Program-made: the position numbers and the translations under genes
Notes under the pieces: generated by a model
What the model was told of the DNA's origin: nothing
What the model saw: only the letters and a program-made list of their open reading frames with translations
Databases searched by the model: none
Shown: positions 32,373-43,377 of the stretch, piece by piece
Layout of the letters: each line of letters opens with the position of its first letter
Position numbering within the stretch: position 1 is the first letter of the stretch
Source of the DNA: Dipteris shenzhenensis
Taxonomy: Eukaryota > Polypodiophyta > Polypodiopsida > Gleicheniales
Strand: one strand, 5' to 3'
Assembly (NCBI GenBank): GCA_047967505.1
Contig: CM106541.1
DNA: 64,000 nt

Positions 32373-33372
32373 CTAGCTCTTTACGTTTCTTGTGGTAATT
32401 GTTTCACAACAAGACAAAGGAACTATAGACTTGCCTGATAAATGCATAAAATAGCACGCACATCTATAGGCGTAGATAGAATTAGTAAAAATATGAGCGC
32501 GTCTATTAGCATATCTAATAGCACGATTATTAACATATCTAATAGCGCATCTACATTGATATTTAAACGCGTATTTAGATGCATTTATAAACGTGCAACA
32601 GAGAATACAGAGAGTAAAATTTTGTTGCAGGGCTGATAAATGTGCATCACTACTTTCCAAACATTGCCCATGATTACCAAAGCATATCATTTCAATAAAA
32701 ATATCAATGCTTTTTGGCAAACCTACATATACAAAAATTAAGTGAGGTGAGGAGAATGAGACAATATATAAAATAGTTTTGCCAATATCAATGATGGGCA
32801 ACGGTTCGACCTCATCCTCAGTGAGATCAACCCTTGCTAAACTATCTATTTCAAAATCCAAACCAATGTTGAGATCTACAAATACATTCAGCCCACTACT
32901 ATTTGTGCTACTATGCTCATCGAAATCAACATCACCAATGGTAGGCTCGTCCTCATGGATAATGGCCTGAATATCTGTATCTCGTATCTCATGATCATCC
33001 TCCTCTCTCATATCATGATGATCATCACCTCCATGGCCATGATCATCCTCCATATGCTCCATATTAGTAAATGTACTATACATCACTGTGGAACGTGGCA
33101 TAATATGTATGACATGCCACCACCTATTATTATCCACCATTGGTACAATCATGTTAGTTTCCTTGCATTGAAGGTATCAAATATTAAAAAGTGAGTATTT
33201 TTATATATGTGTACAGTACCTGTTCACATTGTTGCATTAGTACTAGTGCATCCTTGCTTTGCCAAAACTTTGTGGAGTCAATAGTTACAAAGCCACTTGC
33301 ATAGCATTTGATTGTTGCATTAGGGCCTCTTTCCATCATGTCCTTAAACCACTTGACATCCAAAACATACAC
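32373..33372 (-). pseudogene. CACTA transposase DUF4216 region and acidic tail, copy 1
   Basis: 33372-33184 reads DVKWFKDMMERGPNATIKCY, GFVTIDSTKFWQSKDALVLM and QCEQVLY, the classic DUF4216 pattern (D-V-x-W-F-D ... DxFxLAxQxxQVFY). After a short gap (probably an intron; the sequence between 33183 and 33153 has a GTA donor-like start) the frame resumes with VDNNRWWHVIHIMPRST, the second half of DUF4216. A His/Asp/Glu-rich acidic stretch follows, then SSGLNVFVDLNIGLDFEIDS. DUF4216 lies at the C-terminal side of TNP2-type transposases. The 259-codon open frame is intact, but the catalytic domain was not found. Confidence 0.78.
32440..32600. repeat. Repeated TATCTAATAGC motifs with GCGC boxes
   Basis: Short units CATATCTAATAGC(A/G)C, GCGCGTCTATTAGC and related forms in both orientations occupy about 150 bp, with the same arrangement in copy 2 at 62385-62520. 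On the minus strand this encodes a run of RYxNRRA repeats. Short inverted subterminal repeats are typical of CACTA ends, but no terminus is adjacent. Confidence 0.5.
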
Positions 33373-33622
33373 AAAGAAGCGTCAAAATTCAAGCTTAATA
33401 ATAACTTGGATTATGCCACAATAACCATCCATGGCTCCATTAGCTCCCTCAAAGCTAGCAATGATGCTGCAATCTTGTGTATTTCTCTTATTATCTATCC
33501 ATTGTGTTCGAAAATGCTTGCTCTCACACCATATAGCATTGAACATAGTATACTACACTAAGACAAAATCAATTGAATAAGGAACCTAAATTGTTGAAAG
33601 CTCCTAACTTATGCATAACATT

Positions 33623-34150
33623 CTATATACCGAGCTTTTGCATGCATCCTCTAGCATACTCCCATTCTTCCATTGTGATATGCATTCCCTCATGTCTCTC
33701 TGCTCTCTCCATTTCGTCAAGTAGCCAATCCACATGGATAACCTTTGGAAGTGCTCTTAGATGTTGAGGGTATGGCACACGAGATCCGTGGTGTGTACGA
33801 AAGAGAGCCCTTTCTCCTTGTCTTCTTGCCTTTGCATCCTCATATCTTGTTACCCATCTTCTCATCATAGCACTATTAAGCATGCAATAGAGGTTGATAT
33901 TATTAAGCAACTCTGTGTCCATTACTTTGCTCCATCCTTTTCCTTAAGGCACAATAGAGGCCATCCTTAGGTCTTCATCATCTCTCCATAGTCGTGGGAG
34001 AGAGCTATCCACATTAACAAGAAACTCAGAAATATATATAAGTGACTCTTGTACCAACCAACCCTTGGCCATGCTAGCTTCGGGCCTTGTATTTTGCCTC
34101 ATGAAACCCTTCAAGGTCTTCATGAAGCACTCAAGGAAGCCTTAACCATC
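33623..34150 (-). pseudogene. CACTA transposase DUF4218 region, copy 1
   Basis: From 34123 the minus strand reads MKTLKGFMRQNTRPE-like sequence, then SMAKGWLVQESLIYISEFLV. This is the highly conserved end of DUF4218 (x-M-K-x-L-K-G-x-V-R-N-x-A-R-P-E-G-S-x-x-x-G-Y). It continues after a stop into MDTELLNNINLYCMLNSAMM and RRWVTRYEDAKARRQGE, the DUF4218-4216 linker. Stops make it non-functional. Order and spacing to DUF4216 are those of an En/Spm transposase. Confidence 0.8.
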
Positions 34151-34249
34151 GTGCATGTATAGTACTGCATATAGCAATCTCATCCACCAAATGCACTATG
34201 AGATGTAGTTGGCTTGTGAGAATAGAACATGGAAAGGTCTCCTCCACTG

Positions 34250-36130
34250 AACAAACCACCTCCATTGAGATAACTCAAGCATCCTCAAGCGTGGTGGGAT
34301 AAGCCATATTAAGCTTAAGATGTACCGTACTAAAGTCTAAAAAGCTATTTTTTGCACGTTGATTATTGTAATCCTTAATCTTGAGTACATAAGCATGACT
34401 AGATTCATTGTTGTTGCAAAAAAAATTATTGATCTACTTTCTAAGTGTCAAAATTCTAAAAGTGTTTTTGGACTCATAAAGAGCTACAGACAAACCTGAT
34501 GCTTCTTTTGATGTCTTGATCATGTTGTGTTGTCCAAGCATCTATCTTTCTTGTCCCATTCAGCCTTTGCTCAGGAAATGGTAGGATCAATAATGGGTGT
34601 GGACAAAATTGGTGCAATTGAAGACCCTTATGCTTGTGCTAAGGCAATGGTGACTAGATGGTCTCAGTGTAGATCCATCTACATACTCCTACATATCTGG
34701 CATGGCTTTGATTGGCTGCTTGGAGAAATTCAAACATCTCCTCTTTGGTAAACTAATCTATGCTAAGCTATGCTACACCAATCGTTATAGAGATTAAAAA
34801 GCAAGAGATATATTTTTTTCCTTTGTTCCTTTTAGGTGCTTGGATTAGATATGTCGATGAAGATGCTTAAATGTGCAATAGAAGTGGCTTTGAAGGTAAG
34901 GCTAAAAAGTTTTAGATGCAAGATTCAAAACCCATATGTGATGTAATGAGCACTTAGATCTCAAAAAACTGATTGATTTTCCTTTTTAGAGCACTGTTAA
35001 CTTCTGCCTGGATCAAGAGATATGGACATTGATCAAAGTGAAGGGGCAAAAAAGGTCATCTGACACTATGATGATGTGTTAGGTGGGTGCACATGCAGAT
35101 GCAAAGTGTGCATGTGAAGAGGTCACTGTGCCTAGTTGGCATTCTATGTGTCATGTGGTAGTGATGATATGGCATTGATGACATGGTAGTGACGATATGG
35201 CATTGATGACATGGCAGTGCTAAGCTACCAATGATGACATGGTTGTAGATGTGGCCTAGTGATGTGGCTATTGACTAGGATGCTAACATGGCATTGTGAT
35301 GTGTCAAGTGTGATGTGGCAAATAGGTTGAGGTGATAAATCCGATGCCATGTGTCAGCTTGTTGACCAGACCTTGTTGTTGTAGCCAAAAGGCCATGTGT
35401 AAGATAAGGTCAACCTGAGGTTGTAAGGATTTGATGGAATCTAAAAGATGCTGATAAAATATTTGAGATTCCAGTTCATCTTTGAATGGCCATCGAATCT
35501 GTTTGTTTCTAAGTCATTGCGTCTCTTCTTTTATGCTTGGTCTGCCTAGCTTGATTTGGGGTTGATGCTTCGTATTGTGGCTCTCATCCACTTTTTTTGT
35601 GGTAGATGTGTTGTGTTGACGCATTAATGAGTTGTAAAGTTGCTGATGCTCATCTATGTTCTTGGCATTGACTCTAAGTGTTGCCTATTTGTTGTTGCCT
35701 GGTGCTCCAAAAGGTCAAGCCTAGCTACGTGTGCTAGTGTGTAGCATCACTAGAGATGTATGCTTCTTTGCTATGTTGATGTCCCTCATGTGCACTTTTA
35801 GCTTGCAAAAACTGTTTGTCAAATCATTTACTATAGTTGTGTAGACATTGTAGCTATTGTACCTAGCATTGACCTTGTAGCGGACATTGCTGGTCAATCC
35901 TTGGCTGTGTAGGTTGATTGTTGGTTGCCTTGCATTGCGTTGCTTTAGCTTGTAGATGTAGGTATTCTATAGATTGCATGCATGCATTGATTGCTATCTT
36001 ATAGATGTAGGTCTTGCATAGATTGTCAGATGCTTATCTACATTAAGGTCACAAGTGACAGAGAATATGACACACTATTTGTGCAGCATTGATTTATGCT
36101 CCACCATCAATGGCTGGTGTCTAAAGGCTT
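34250..36130. other. Intergenic sequence with short repeats
   Basis: 34695-34850 is the block shared with 5335-5530. Around 35140-35235 the unit GGTAGTGATGATATGGCATT is tandemly repeated with GATGACATGG echoes to 35320. No gene is supported. Confidence 0.5.
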
Positions 36131-36139
36131 CAAGTTTGA

Positions 36140-36776
36140 AAGAAACTAGGTTTGGTCACATGGGGCAACATCTCATTTCAAGGCCGCTCTCCCATTTTAC
36201 TTTGTTGCAAGGTAAGACATTAGACACTGCCCCTTTTATTTCCTACATCATGCTGAAGATGTTGTATATTTTAAAATGCAATATATAACATACTTTTTCT
36301 ATTGTTTGTTATGTTAGGTATTTCTCTTTGACCGGCATTCGGATGATGTGGAAATTTTGTGGTAGCAGTCATGGAAAGGGAGAACATGATGGGGCCAGTG
36401 CAGTCATAAAGCGTGCATTAACTAGTGAGCAATTGGATGTAAATGGTGCGAAGCTACAAAATGCACACGACATTGTGGAATGGTTGACATGGAAGATGGG
36501 AGATGATTCTTAAAAAATGCTCTTCATGGAAGTAAAGGTTGGTGATGTTGACAGGTCTAAAGCATGGGACTGCCACACCATCAAAGAAAGTCGCTCAAAA
36601 TATTGCATATTGAGTTTCAGAACAAAGATCCCTCACAAGCCCATTTATCATACTTTTGTTCATTCTGCCTGGATGAAACATGGGATAGGTGCACAAATTT
36701 ATCTCATGCAAATCCATGGAACTTGAAGAGGCTGGAGCCCGTCAATGGACGAACTGCATCAGACCTAGCGTAGGAA
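36140..36776 (+). pseudogene. Transposase-like protein, C-terminal part with one intron
   Basis: Exon 1 ends SHGATSHFKAALPFYFVA (36156-36211); a GTAAG donor (36212) and an AG acceptor (36316-36317) join it in frame to RYFSLTGIRMMWKFCGSSHG and KGEHDGASAVIKRALTSEQL, then LQNAHDIVEW. Plant and animal DDE-type transposon proteins of this unnamed kind read S-D-G-x-x-x-Q-F-K then W-x-F-x-x-x-x-H-G-K-G-x-x-D-G-A-G-A-x-x-K-R. Here the Asp of SDG is His. Downstream, shifted frames give a Cys-pair segment (YFCSFCLDETWDRC) and NPWNLKRLEP, which fit the family's end. Family placement rests on remembered motif patterns, so moderate. Confidence 0.52.
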
Positions 36777-36894
36777 GATGTAACATATGCAATGGGTAAA
36801 GACCAGCAAGCTGACATGCTTCAAATGGGTGGCCATTTTGCAGTACTACTACGTCCCCTACAAACGAAGATAATCATGACTATTATGTGGTGCT

Positions 36895-37181
36895 TGTTGA
36901 GATATGGTGCCATGTGCACATAGATTAGAGGCTAAGGTATGGTATAGGAATGTATTAAAGTAGCCACCCTAGGATGTGGACTATATGATGTGAGGATGTG
37001 GATCGAGGACATCCACAAGGAGAGATGTGGATCAGAGGATCCCACAAGCATTGACTATTCTAAAGGATCTCTCTATATAAGAAGCCTTCTTGTATTGCTG
37101 AATATAGATATACATTTGCTATCTCCCTCTCATGTCTTATTCAGTATGCTTTGAGCCTCCTTGATCTCTTGGTATCAAAGC
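36895..37181 (+). mobile_element. Copia-like LTR remnant with TATA box and primer site
   Basis: TGTTGAGATATGG at 36895 resembles a Copia LTR start. TATATAA at 37074-37080 lies where the promoter should be. TGGTATCAAAGC at 37170-37181 is one base from the initiator tRNA-Met primer site. The inner LTR end (expected CA) is not clean. No gag or second LTR follows, so this is the truncated left end of an element. Confidence 0.5.
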
Positions 37182-37364
37182 ATAGGTTTAGCTCTCCTAG
37201 TTTAGCTCATTTTAGTAGTTCACTAGGATTGCTCCCATTCCTAGATTAGTTTTAGATCTCAAGAGTTTTTTGCTTCTAGTTTTGAGAGAGAATTCATTTT
37301 GAGTTTCCTTTTGAATGGGAATGAGTGATAGATTGAGAGTGCTCCTTGCTTTGAGAGAACTTTG

Positions 37365-37368
<4 letters not shown>

Positions 37369-37410
<42 letters not shown>
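37369..37410. repeat. (GA)n microsatellite
   Basis: About 20 GA repeats flanked by related GAGAG-rich sequence (37280-37580). The open frames through it are artefacts of the repeat. Confidence 0.85.
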
Positions 37411-37414
<4 letters not shown>

Positions 37415-37581
37415 TCCCTTCATTGAGAGTTAAGGATTTCTGCTCATTGATTCTTTCATTTTCTTTTGAGTCTGTGAAAGAGGTTTCCATTGAGTCTCTC
37501 ATTCGTCTTAGAGAGAGACATAGGGAGAGAATCATACTCTTTGACTGCCTCTATTAGTTCTACTCTAAGGAGAGAGAGAGG

Positions 37582-38560
37582 TCTCTCTTTCAGATGTTAA
37601 GAAGACACGACCTACCCCCTACACGCATCTAAGGCAAGGAAATTTCTACAGCAAGCACACAAGCAAAATTTCAGGCAATGCGGCTCTACAACAAGTCCAA
37701 AAGCGGCACAGCTAAGAGCTTCCCTTTGAAGGCAAACGAGTAGCGCAAAAACTCACAAAGGTTTCCTATGGATAGAATAGATAGGGTGTCTGCGCCAGCT
37801 ACAAAGTTTGGTCTACTAGGTACGATAGCTGAAGGATTGTTACAATGGACATCTGTAGGTAATGGTCTAGAGCTAGCCCTTGATGTACTAGTAGATGCTT
37901 CATTGTTGTGCCCCACACTAAGCTAGTTAGAAATGTTATGCGCCCCACACTACGCTAGTTAGAAATGTGCTGCCTCAATAGTTTGGTGCTCATTTCTTAC
38001 CTATGCAGTCTTAGGCCAAACGTTGCTTTGTCATAATCTTTATGTTTTTAAAATTTACCCAGAAGGTTTTTAAGCATAGAATGATTCAAAGAGTATACAT
38101 TTGTTGAGTGAAAGTACGATTGTCATGCGATGCAACAATTATACCAAAAATCACAATCGAATTTCGTGTAGCTATTAAACTTTCCAAGGTAAGAAGTATC
38201 ACAATAATGAACATAAGAAAGTGTTTTGATAAAGTTGGATTATGAAGTTGTTTTTACTCAGATAGCCAACACTTTGCATTATTTAGACATGTTTACAAAA
38301 CTAAGATTGTTAAAGTAGCTTGGTACAAAACTCTACTACTCCAAAAAAAGGTCCACATTCACATCGAGACCGCAGCCAACATACTTGCAACAGTATGTGG
38401 ATAATCTATGGCTCGCAAAGAAAGCACTTGGATACAGCGTGTTCTTGTGGGATGAGCAAAGAATTACAGTAAATTAACAAAATATACATTCACTGTGTAC
38501 CTTTAGCATAGGCCTCTTTCGCCAGCGAGTTGTAGCGCTTTGGCCAAGCCCCTCCTAGTG
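37582..38560. other. Intergenic sequence, no gene seen
   Basis: A 45-bp stretch with CACACTA(A/C)GCTAGTTAGAAATG is duplicated at 37914-37970. Otherwise nothing is supported. Confidence 0.45.
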
Positions 38561-38689
38561 ACTTTGTGAATGCCTCTTTATTTCATTGTGGCACTTCCCT
38601 TGGTTGGTCGCTTGGGTGCCCCCACAGTTGCTCGACTAGTACCGGCTACAAGGATTGCATATTCACGTATGCTATCAAGTGGCCCAGAC

Positions 38690-38970
38690 CTAGAAACTGG
38701 ATACATACCGATGGTAGTACAAACACTACTGGCGATATCCTGGTACTGGCGGTAGACCTAATACTACTGTCGATAGTTTAATACAATACTACCGATGGTA
38801 GTATTAACCATACCATCGGTAATTTTATTTCGCGTCGATAGTTAAAGGATTCCCATCAAGAATAGTAGCACTACCGATAGTAGTATGTTACTTATCGCCG
38901 GTAGTACTACTACTTCCTATGGCGGTAATACAATAATTATTGGTGGTAGTACTACTGCCCCAAGATATAT
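38690..38970. repeat. Cluster of short palindromes, CTACCGATGGTAG family
   Basis: At least eight variants of ACTACCGATGGTAGT, CGCCGGTAGTACTACT, GGCGATA and CGATAGTAGTAT occur within 280 bp, in both orientations, many self-complementary. CACTACCGATAGTAGT at about 38868 begins with CACTA. Such arrays are typical of subterminal regions of CACTA elements, but no terminal pair was established. Confidence 0.65.
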
Positions 38971-39439
38971 GCCAACTGATGGTTTCATTTTCACTAACAA
39001 TGGATTGAGAAGAGGCAAAAATCCTCCTCTCTCCAAGTCTTGACCGAGGGGCCTGGTCCAAGAAGTGGTTCCTGGTCCCATGTCCTAAATAGGATGGGGG
39101 GCTAGTTGGAACCACATTCTGGAACTAGGTTTCCTTTGCCCTCCACATAAAAAGGGGGGGTTTGTCAAATTTTTTAAGAAATTACCTTGCATTTGCTACA
39201 TGCATGCATTGAAAGAATCATTTGTTGCATTGAAAGTTATTAATCTTCAAACTTTTACATTAATTCATGCACCATGATAACTCATTTACATTTCATGTAA
39301 TTAAAAAAATCAAGAATGCATAGGGTGGGAGTTATTGTTAGATGCCTACCTGCTCACTATTGTGTGGCAACTGTAGCTATTCTGCTAGTGTCAAGAGAGA
39401 AAGCTTTCCGCACACATACAACAAGATCTAATCGCAAGC

Positions 39440-41105
39440 ATGGCCTCAACCGCCAGCACTAAGTGAAAAGTAGGGGAAGAGCTAAGTAAGGGCGAGCGCA
39501 AGAGAGTGATGAGAAGCATTCGAGATGCCTTTTTTATTAGGGTGTAGAACATGAAGAAGAGTGAGATGGAATCAACCCTATCTAGTTTAGAGGGAGTTAG
39601 CACTATGAAGAGGAGGATTCTTGATGAGTTTTCAGTTTGAAGGTCATGATGACCTTGCGAGTCGGGTGCAATGGGAGATAGATGCCATGCTTTGGGTTGA
39701 TAGGTTTATTGGGGATGAAGAGACCTACTTCAACGAAGCATGCAATTTAGACCCTACTCTTGTACAAGATTTGGATGTCTTCAAATAAACACAATGGATG
39801 TGTGTATGGACCAAGCACAAGAGTAAGGCGTTGCGTCAGATCGCCATGTCATAGTAGCTAAGAGCTGGGAAAAGAAAGCTGCATCAGCTTATGTTCGAGC
39901 TATGACCCTAGCTGCAGGTGAAGAGTAGCCAACCTCTATACCCTCTCAACCATTGAGAGGTCATGAGGTTCAAAAAGCACAACACGTGTCTAGTAACATA
40001 GACAGAGTGTCAATCTTGGCCTATGTCACAAAGAGGGAGATCCAAGTTGATGAGAAAGTCGGCTCAAGACCCTATGGCATTGTGTTTAAAGTGTGGTTGA
40101 TAGGAGCTGCAGGGTTGCCATATCACATGGAATATGTCAGAAAGAAGTACAAGGGCAATATTGGGACACGTACACGAGAAGCAAGGAGAGAACAACTCAT
40201 GCTGATTTTAAACCTAGTCCTTGTATGTGTGATCACAGCAACTCGAGAAGAGCCACTGTGGACCATCACGTGATACTTTAATGGCGGTACCTTGTTGCAG
40301 TTCCTTCAAATTCTACCAATGGACCAAGGCAGGTTCACACACTACTGCCACCATGTTCTAAGAGGAGGAGCAAATCTGATGGCCACAGCAAGCGGGGAAG
40401 TCCAAGCTACATTGGAGAAGGAAGATGTTGCTCGAATCAATGTCTTTTGTGAGAATCTCCTCCATATCATCCACGCGCTTGTGGATGGTTTGGCAAGGCT
40501 GCATGCAGGAAGGTGGGTGCACACAAACCTGCACCCAGGAAACATCTTATTGGATTTTGTTGGAAAGTCTAGATGCCAAGTAGCCATCATAGACTAGGGG
40601 ATGGAGATGGACTTATTGGAGAGTAAGGCATTCAAGCATCTGAAGAAGCAGTCTTTGGAGACACATGCCGAATTTGGAGACACATGCCGAATTTGCAAAG
40701 AGAGTTTGCAGGAAAGAGGAAGAGCATGGGCGGAAGAAGTGGCTTGCACTTGAGCTACAAGAAGTAGCCTTAAGAGGTAGATATACATGCCATGCAGATA
40801 CCTATGCATTGGCATGGATCATTGTTGAGATGATACAATTTTTTGAAGATGCCTGGGGTTATCTTGAGAATGATCAAAAAATGATTCCCTCTCATGTTAT
40901 TAATGCCATTAAGTGTCATGCGCATGAACAAATAATGCATCGCATTGCCGATCAGAGAAAGCCACCTACAGAGACCAGTGATATCTTAAAGAGAGTAGAA
41001 TGTGAGGAAGAATTGTCTATGACATTCGAAACCCTATTGCCATCATTGCCAAAATTCACAAGTCACTATCCTCATCATGTTCACCATCAATGTCCTCGTC
41101 TTTAG
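39440..41105 (+). pseudogene. Protein-kinase-like pseudogene, catalytic loop lost
   Basis: ATG at 39440 opens a charged region (GEELSKGERKRVMRSIRDAF, later DDLASRVQWEIDAMLWVDRF) broken by stops. A glycine-loop-like motif follows (VGSRPYGIVFKVW, about 40060), then LVDGLARLHAGRWVHTNLHP and GNILLDF at 40480-40560, VAIID followed by a stop where family members have W/F-G, and LALELQEVALRGRY, TYALAWIIVEMI for the APE and F-helix regions. In kinases the loop is H-R-D-x-x-x-x-N; here it is H-T-N-L-H-P-G-N, so the catalytic Asp is gone. Many stops and frameshifts confirm it is dead. It overlaps the end of the hAT derivative on the other strand, which suggests TE capture or insertion. Confidence 0.72.
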
Positions 41106-42114
41106 ACTCATGTGGAAGGTGAATATTATTTCCTTCATCTTCATTAGATTCATCCTCCTCATCACTATCATTCTCAGATGTTGCACCATCAATCCCAGTT
41201 TTATCCTCTTCTTGGGGTTCTGGAATCTGCAATGATGGGACTGCTTCAGGTTGGATAGCATCAGGCGGAATATCGTAGGTCCATTTTGGAACTTTCCCCT
41301 CATATCCCACATCTCCTAACGTTTCCAAGATTTTATGATTGGCATAGAGGTACTCTAACTTCTCAGCCCGAGCATCACAATGAAATGTCTCCATAAGAAA
41401 ACTCCTAATTTTCACAAAGGATTGCATCAACTATCATGGGTTGCCTGAAGTTAGGAGTCGCACTTGCCAATCTAGCTTCATGAGCCATAGTGGTGATCTA
41501 TCTTGCATGCTAGTGTCCACACAAGGAGTTTTGGCATGGGAGCCTGCAACACTTGTACTTTCATCATCTTGTATGCTTACAAACTCTACTCCACTTACAC
41601 CTTGACTTTCCCAAATTAATCTTCTTCGTATTTTTCCAGAAGATTGCAACTTCTCTATCAAGGTGCGAGCTATTGCAGCAGCTCCTCGGGTCGCACATCA
41701 TTGAATGCTCTTTCTTGAGTCACCAAGCACGTGGCCCCTTATGTGAGGTGCTCCCCCAGATTTTTGTATTCCACAGTACTTGCATTTCCACTCAACGTAG
41801 TCACAAACATTAATGACAAAGCCTCATTCTGGACCATGTGACTTACATTTTTCCCCTTGTGCACATGGAATACCTCTTTGAGAGGATTGTGACACCCGCA
41901 TAAATCCTCTCCCCGTATCTTGGTTAACAACCTCATAGGGTGGATCAAGCGTAGGGGTAGTGCCTATTTCGGCAATGAGATCCTCTTCTTGTTTAACCCC
42001 AGGAACATTTTCAGGCATATGAATACTAGCATGGGCATGACTCGATGCATCCATAGTTTGCCTAGTCACAACTCGTCTTGAAGATTGTGGATGAGCATTT
42101 TTAGTTTCAGGCAT
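41056..42114 (-). mobile_element. hAT transposase derivative: BED finger and dimerisation end only
   Basis: Minus strand: Ser/Asn-rich start (from 42114), then a BED zinc finger (41850-41690) reading VEWKCKYCGIQKSGGAPHIR and GHVLGD (C-x2-C ... H) with a stop before the last Cys. After IEKLQSSGKIRRRLIWESQG comes, without a catalytic core, FVKIRSFLMETFHCDARAEK and LEYLYANHKILE (41420-41320), the hAT C-terminal dimerisation pattern (F-x-x-I-H-x-x-R ... A-E-K-L-x-Y-x-Y-x-N). An acidic tail (DSDEEDESNEDEG) ends it. hAT transposases normally have some 400 residues between these parts, so an internal deletion made this a non-autonomous copy. Confidence 0.72.
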
Positions 42115-42124
42115 TTTTTATTGT

Positions 42125-42475
42125 ACATTAGTAGTCATAACATGTGCCCTATTTCTGGTCAAATCATTGCCATCTCGTTTCCCCCTTCTCTCCATACCTA
42201 AGGCCCTTAGCTTAAGAGTCAAGACTCCTCACTCTAACAATTGCATTCATTGGCACTCGTGATCGTGGTCCACAAGTTCCCCAAAACGCAAGGAGTCGGA
42301 GTATAGACCACACCCTCAAGAACACACAACAAACACTCGCATCCACTAGCCCTCGTGTTCATGGTCTACAATTTCCCCAAGACACAAGGAATTGGAGGAG
42401 AAAACCACACCCACAAGTATAATGAATGCTGACTCACTCTCCCCCACATAGCCTTACAACTATTCAGATCCAAAT
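42125..42475. repeat. Non-coding stretch with a diverged tandem duplication
   Basis: 42246-42320 and 42340-42416 are related (CTCGTGTTCATGGTCTACAA versus CTCGTGATCGTGGTCCACAA, both followed by TTCCCCAA and ACCACACCC). It lies between the hAT derivative and the LINE fragment and may be the hAT terminal or subterminal region. Confidence 0.5.
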
Positions 42476-42481
42476 CGTGGT

Positions 42482-42965
42482 TCACTTTCTTTCCCAACTT
42501 ACCAAAGGCTTTATCGGGATATGAATCACAACCGGATCGAATGACGAGCCTCTATCACCATTTCCACCAATATATAGCATCGGGGTCCGAGATGCATGGA
42601 AAACTGAAACATAAAGATTGAGAAGACCAATCTTACGCCCTCCAATCAAAATAATGATCCATTCAGCTCTAGAAGGGGAGATAATACCATGACCAACAAC
42701 CAAGGGGAGAATAGAAAGAGAGACCGAAATGCAAGTACCTCCCCTTGTGCCCATAGCAGGCGACTAGAAGGTATGTCCTGAAAGCAGTTTGCCAGACTTA
42801 GAGCAATCACTGGCATCCAGCTTGTGTTCCTGGATAAAAAGGATATCAATAGCACCTCCAGTGACACCTGGATGAAGCTGGTTTTGGATCAGCTGCCTAT
42901 GGCCATGGTGTGGAACTCCGCCTAGGCCCTATATGTTCAAGCTGACTATCCTCATTTGATAGGAG
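42482..42965 (-). pseudogene. LINE endonuclease N-terminal part
   Basis: MRIVSLNI, a stop, then GLGGVPHHGHRQLI matches the W-N-x-R-G-L-G start of APE-like LINE endonucleases. IDILFIQEHKLDASDC corresponds to x-x-x-F-L-Q-E-T-K with the metal-binding Glu kept. GTRGGTCISVSLSI matches the next G-x-x-G-G block. Two stops are present and the active-site His/Asp at the far end are missing. Confidence 0.75.
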
Positions 42966-43377
42966 GATGCTGGATGGAAAGGCTTACCCGACCTAGTAGA
43001 GGAGACCAGCTTCCCTTGGGTCGAAACACTCCTGCTGAGGGTAGGAAACTCAACAGGTGAAAGGATCCCCACACCTGCTGAAAGGGAGGCCCTGTCAGAA
43101 GGAATCCCAATGACTGGGACCCCTAAGGTGGAGGGAAGAAACTCCTCATCATCCATGAAAGTCGTAGTGCCGAAAAAGAATTCCTGATAAGCAAGTCTGG
43201 CCGAGGAGTGCGAAGAAGACCTGCACTCCTGGAAGATGGAGGAGAAGAACCTGCCAGGCCTTTATCAGCAGAACTGGAGCTGGGGGTTGAGGAGGCCTGT
43301 GGCTGGGGTGAAGAGGAATCAAGAGCCCTCCTCTGCGCCTGCACTTTCTCGGTTGTCCTGACTGTGGCAGGAACAGT

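Larger units (their letters stand above)
28900..34245 (-). mobile_element. CACTA-related segment, copy 1
   Basis: Over 5.3 kb that recurs, collinear and highly similar, at 58530-64000. The minus strand holds DUF4218 and DUF4216 pieces typical of plant CACTA (En/Spm) transposase TNP2 proteins, then an acidic C-terminal region, then a small basic open frame (31000-31320), then about 2 kb of non-coding AT-rich DNA. Small insertions and deletions distinguish the copies: copy 2 has about 25 bp more near 61000, and copy 1 has a longer CTG run near 32260. CACTA termini were not found on the segment, so whether the unit is one element or a larger duplicated block is open. Confidence 0.8.

Noticed and set aside
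37212-37535. Ser/Leu-rich frame over the (GA)n microsatellite
   Set aside because: Microsatellite artefact.
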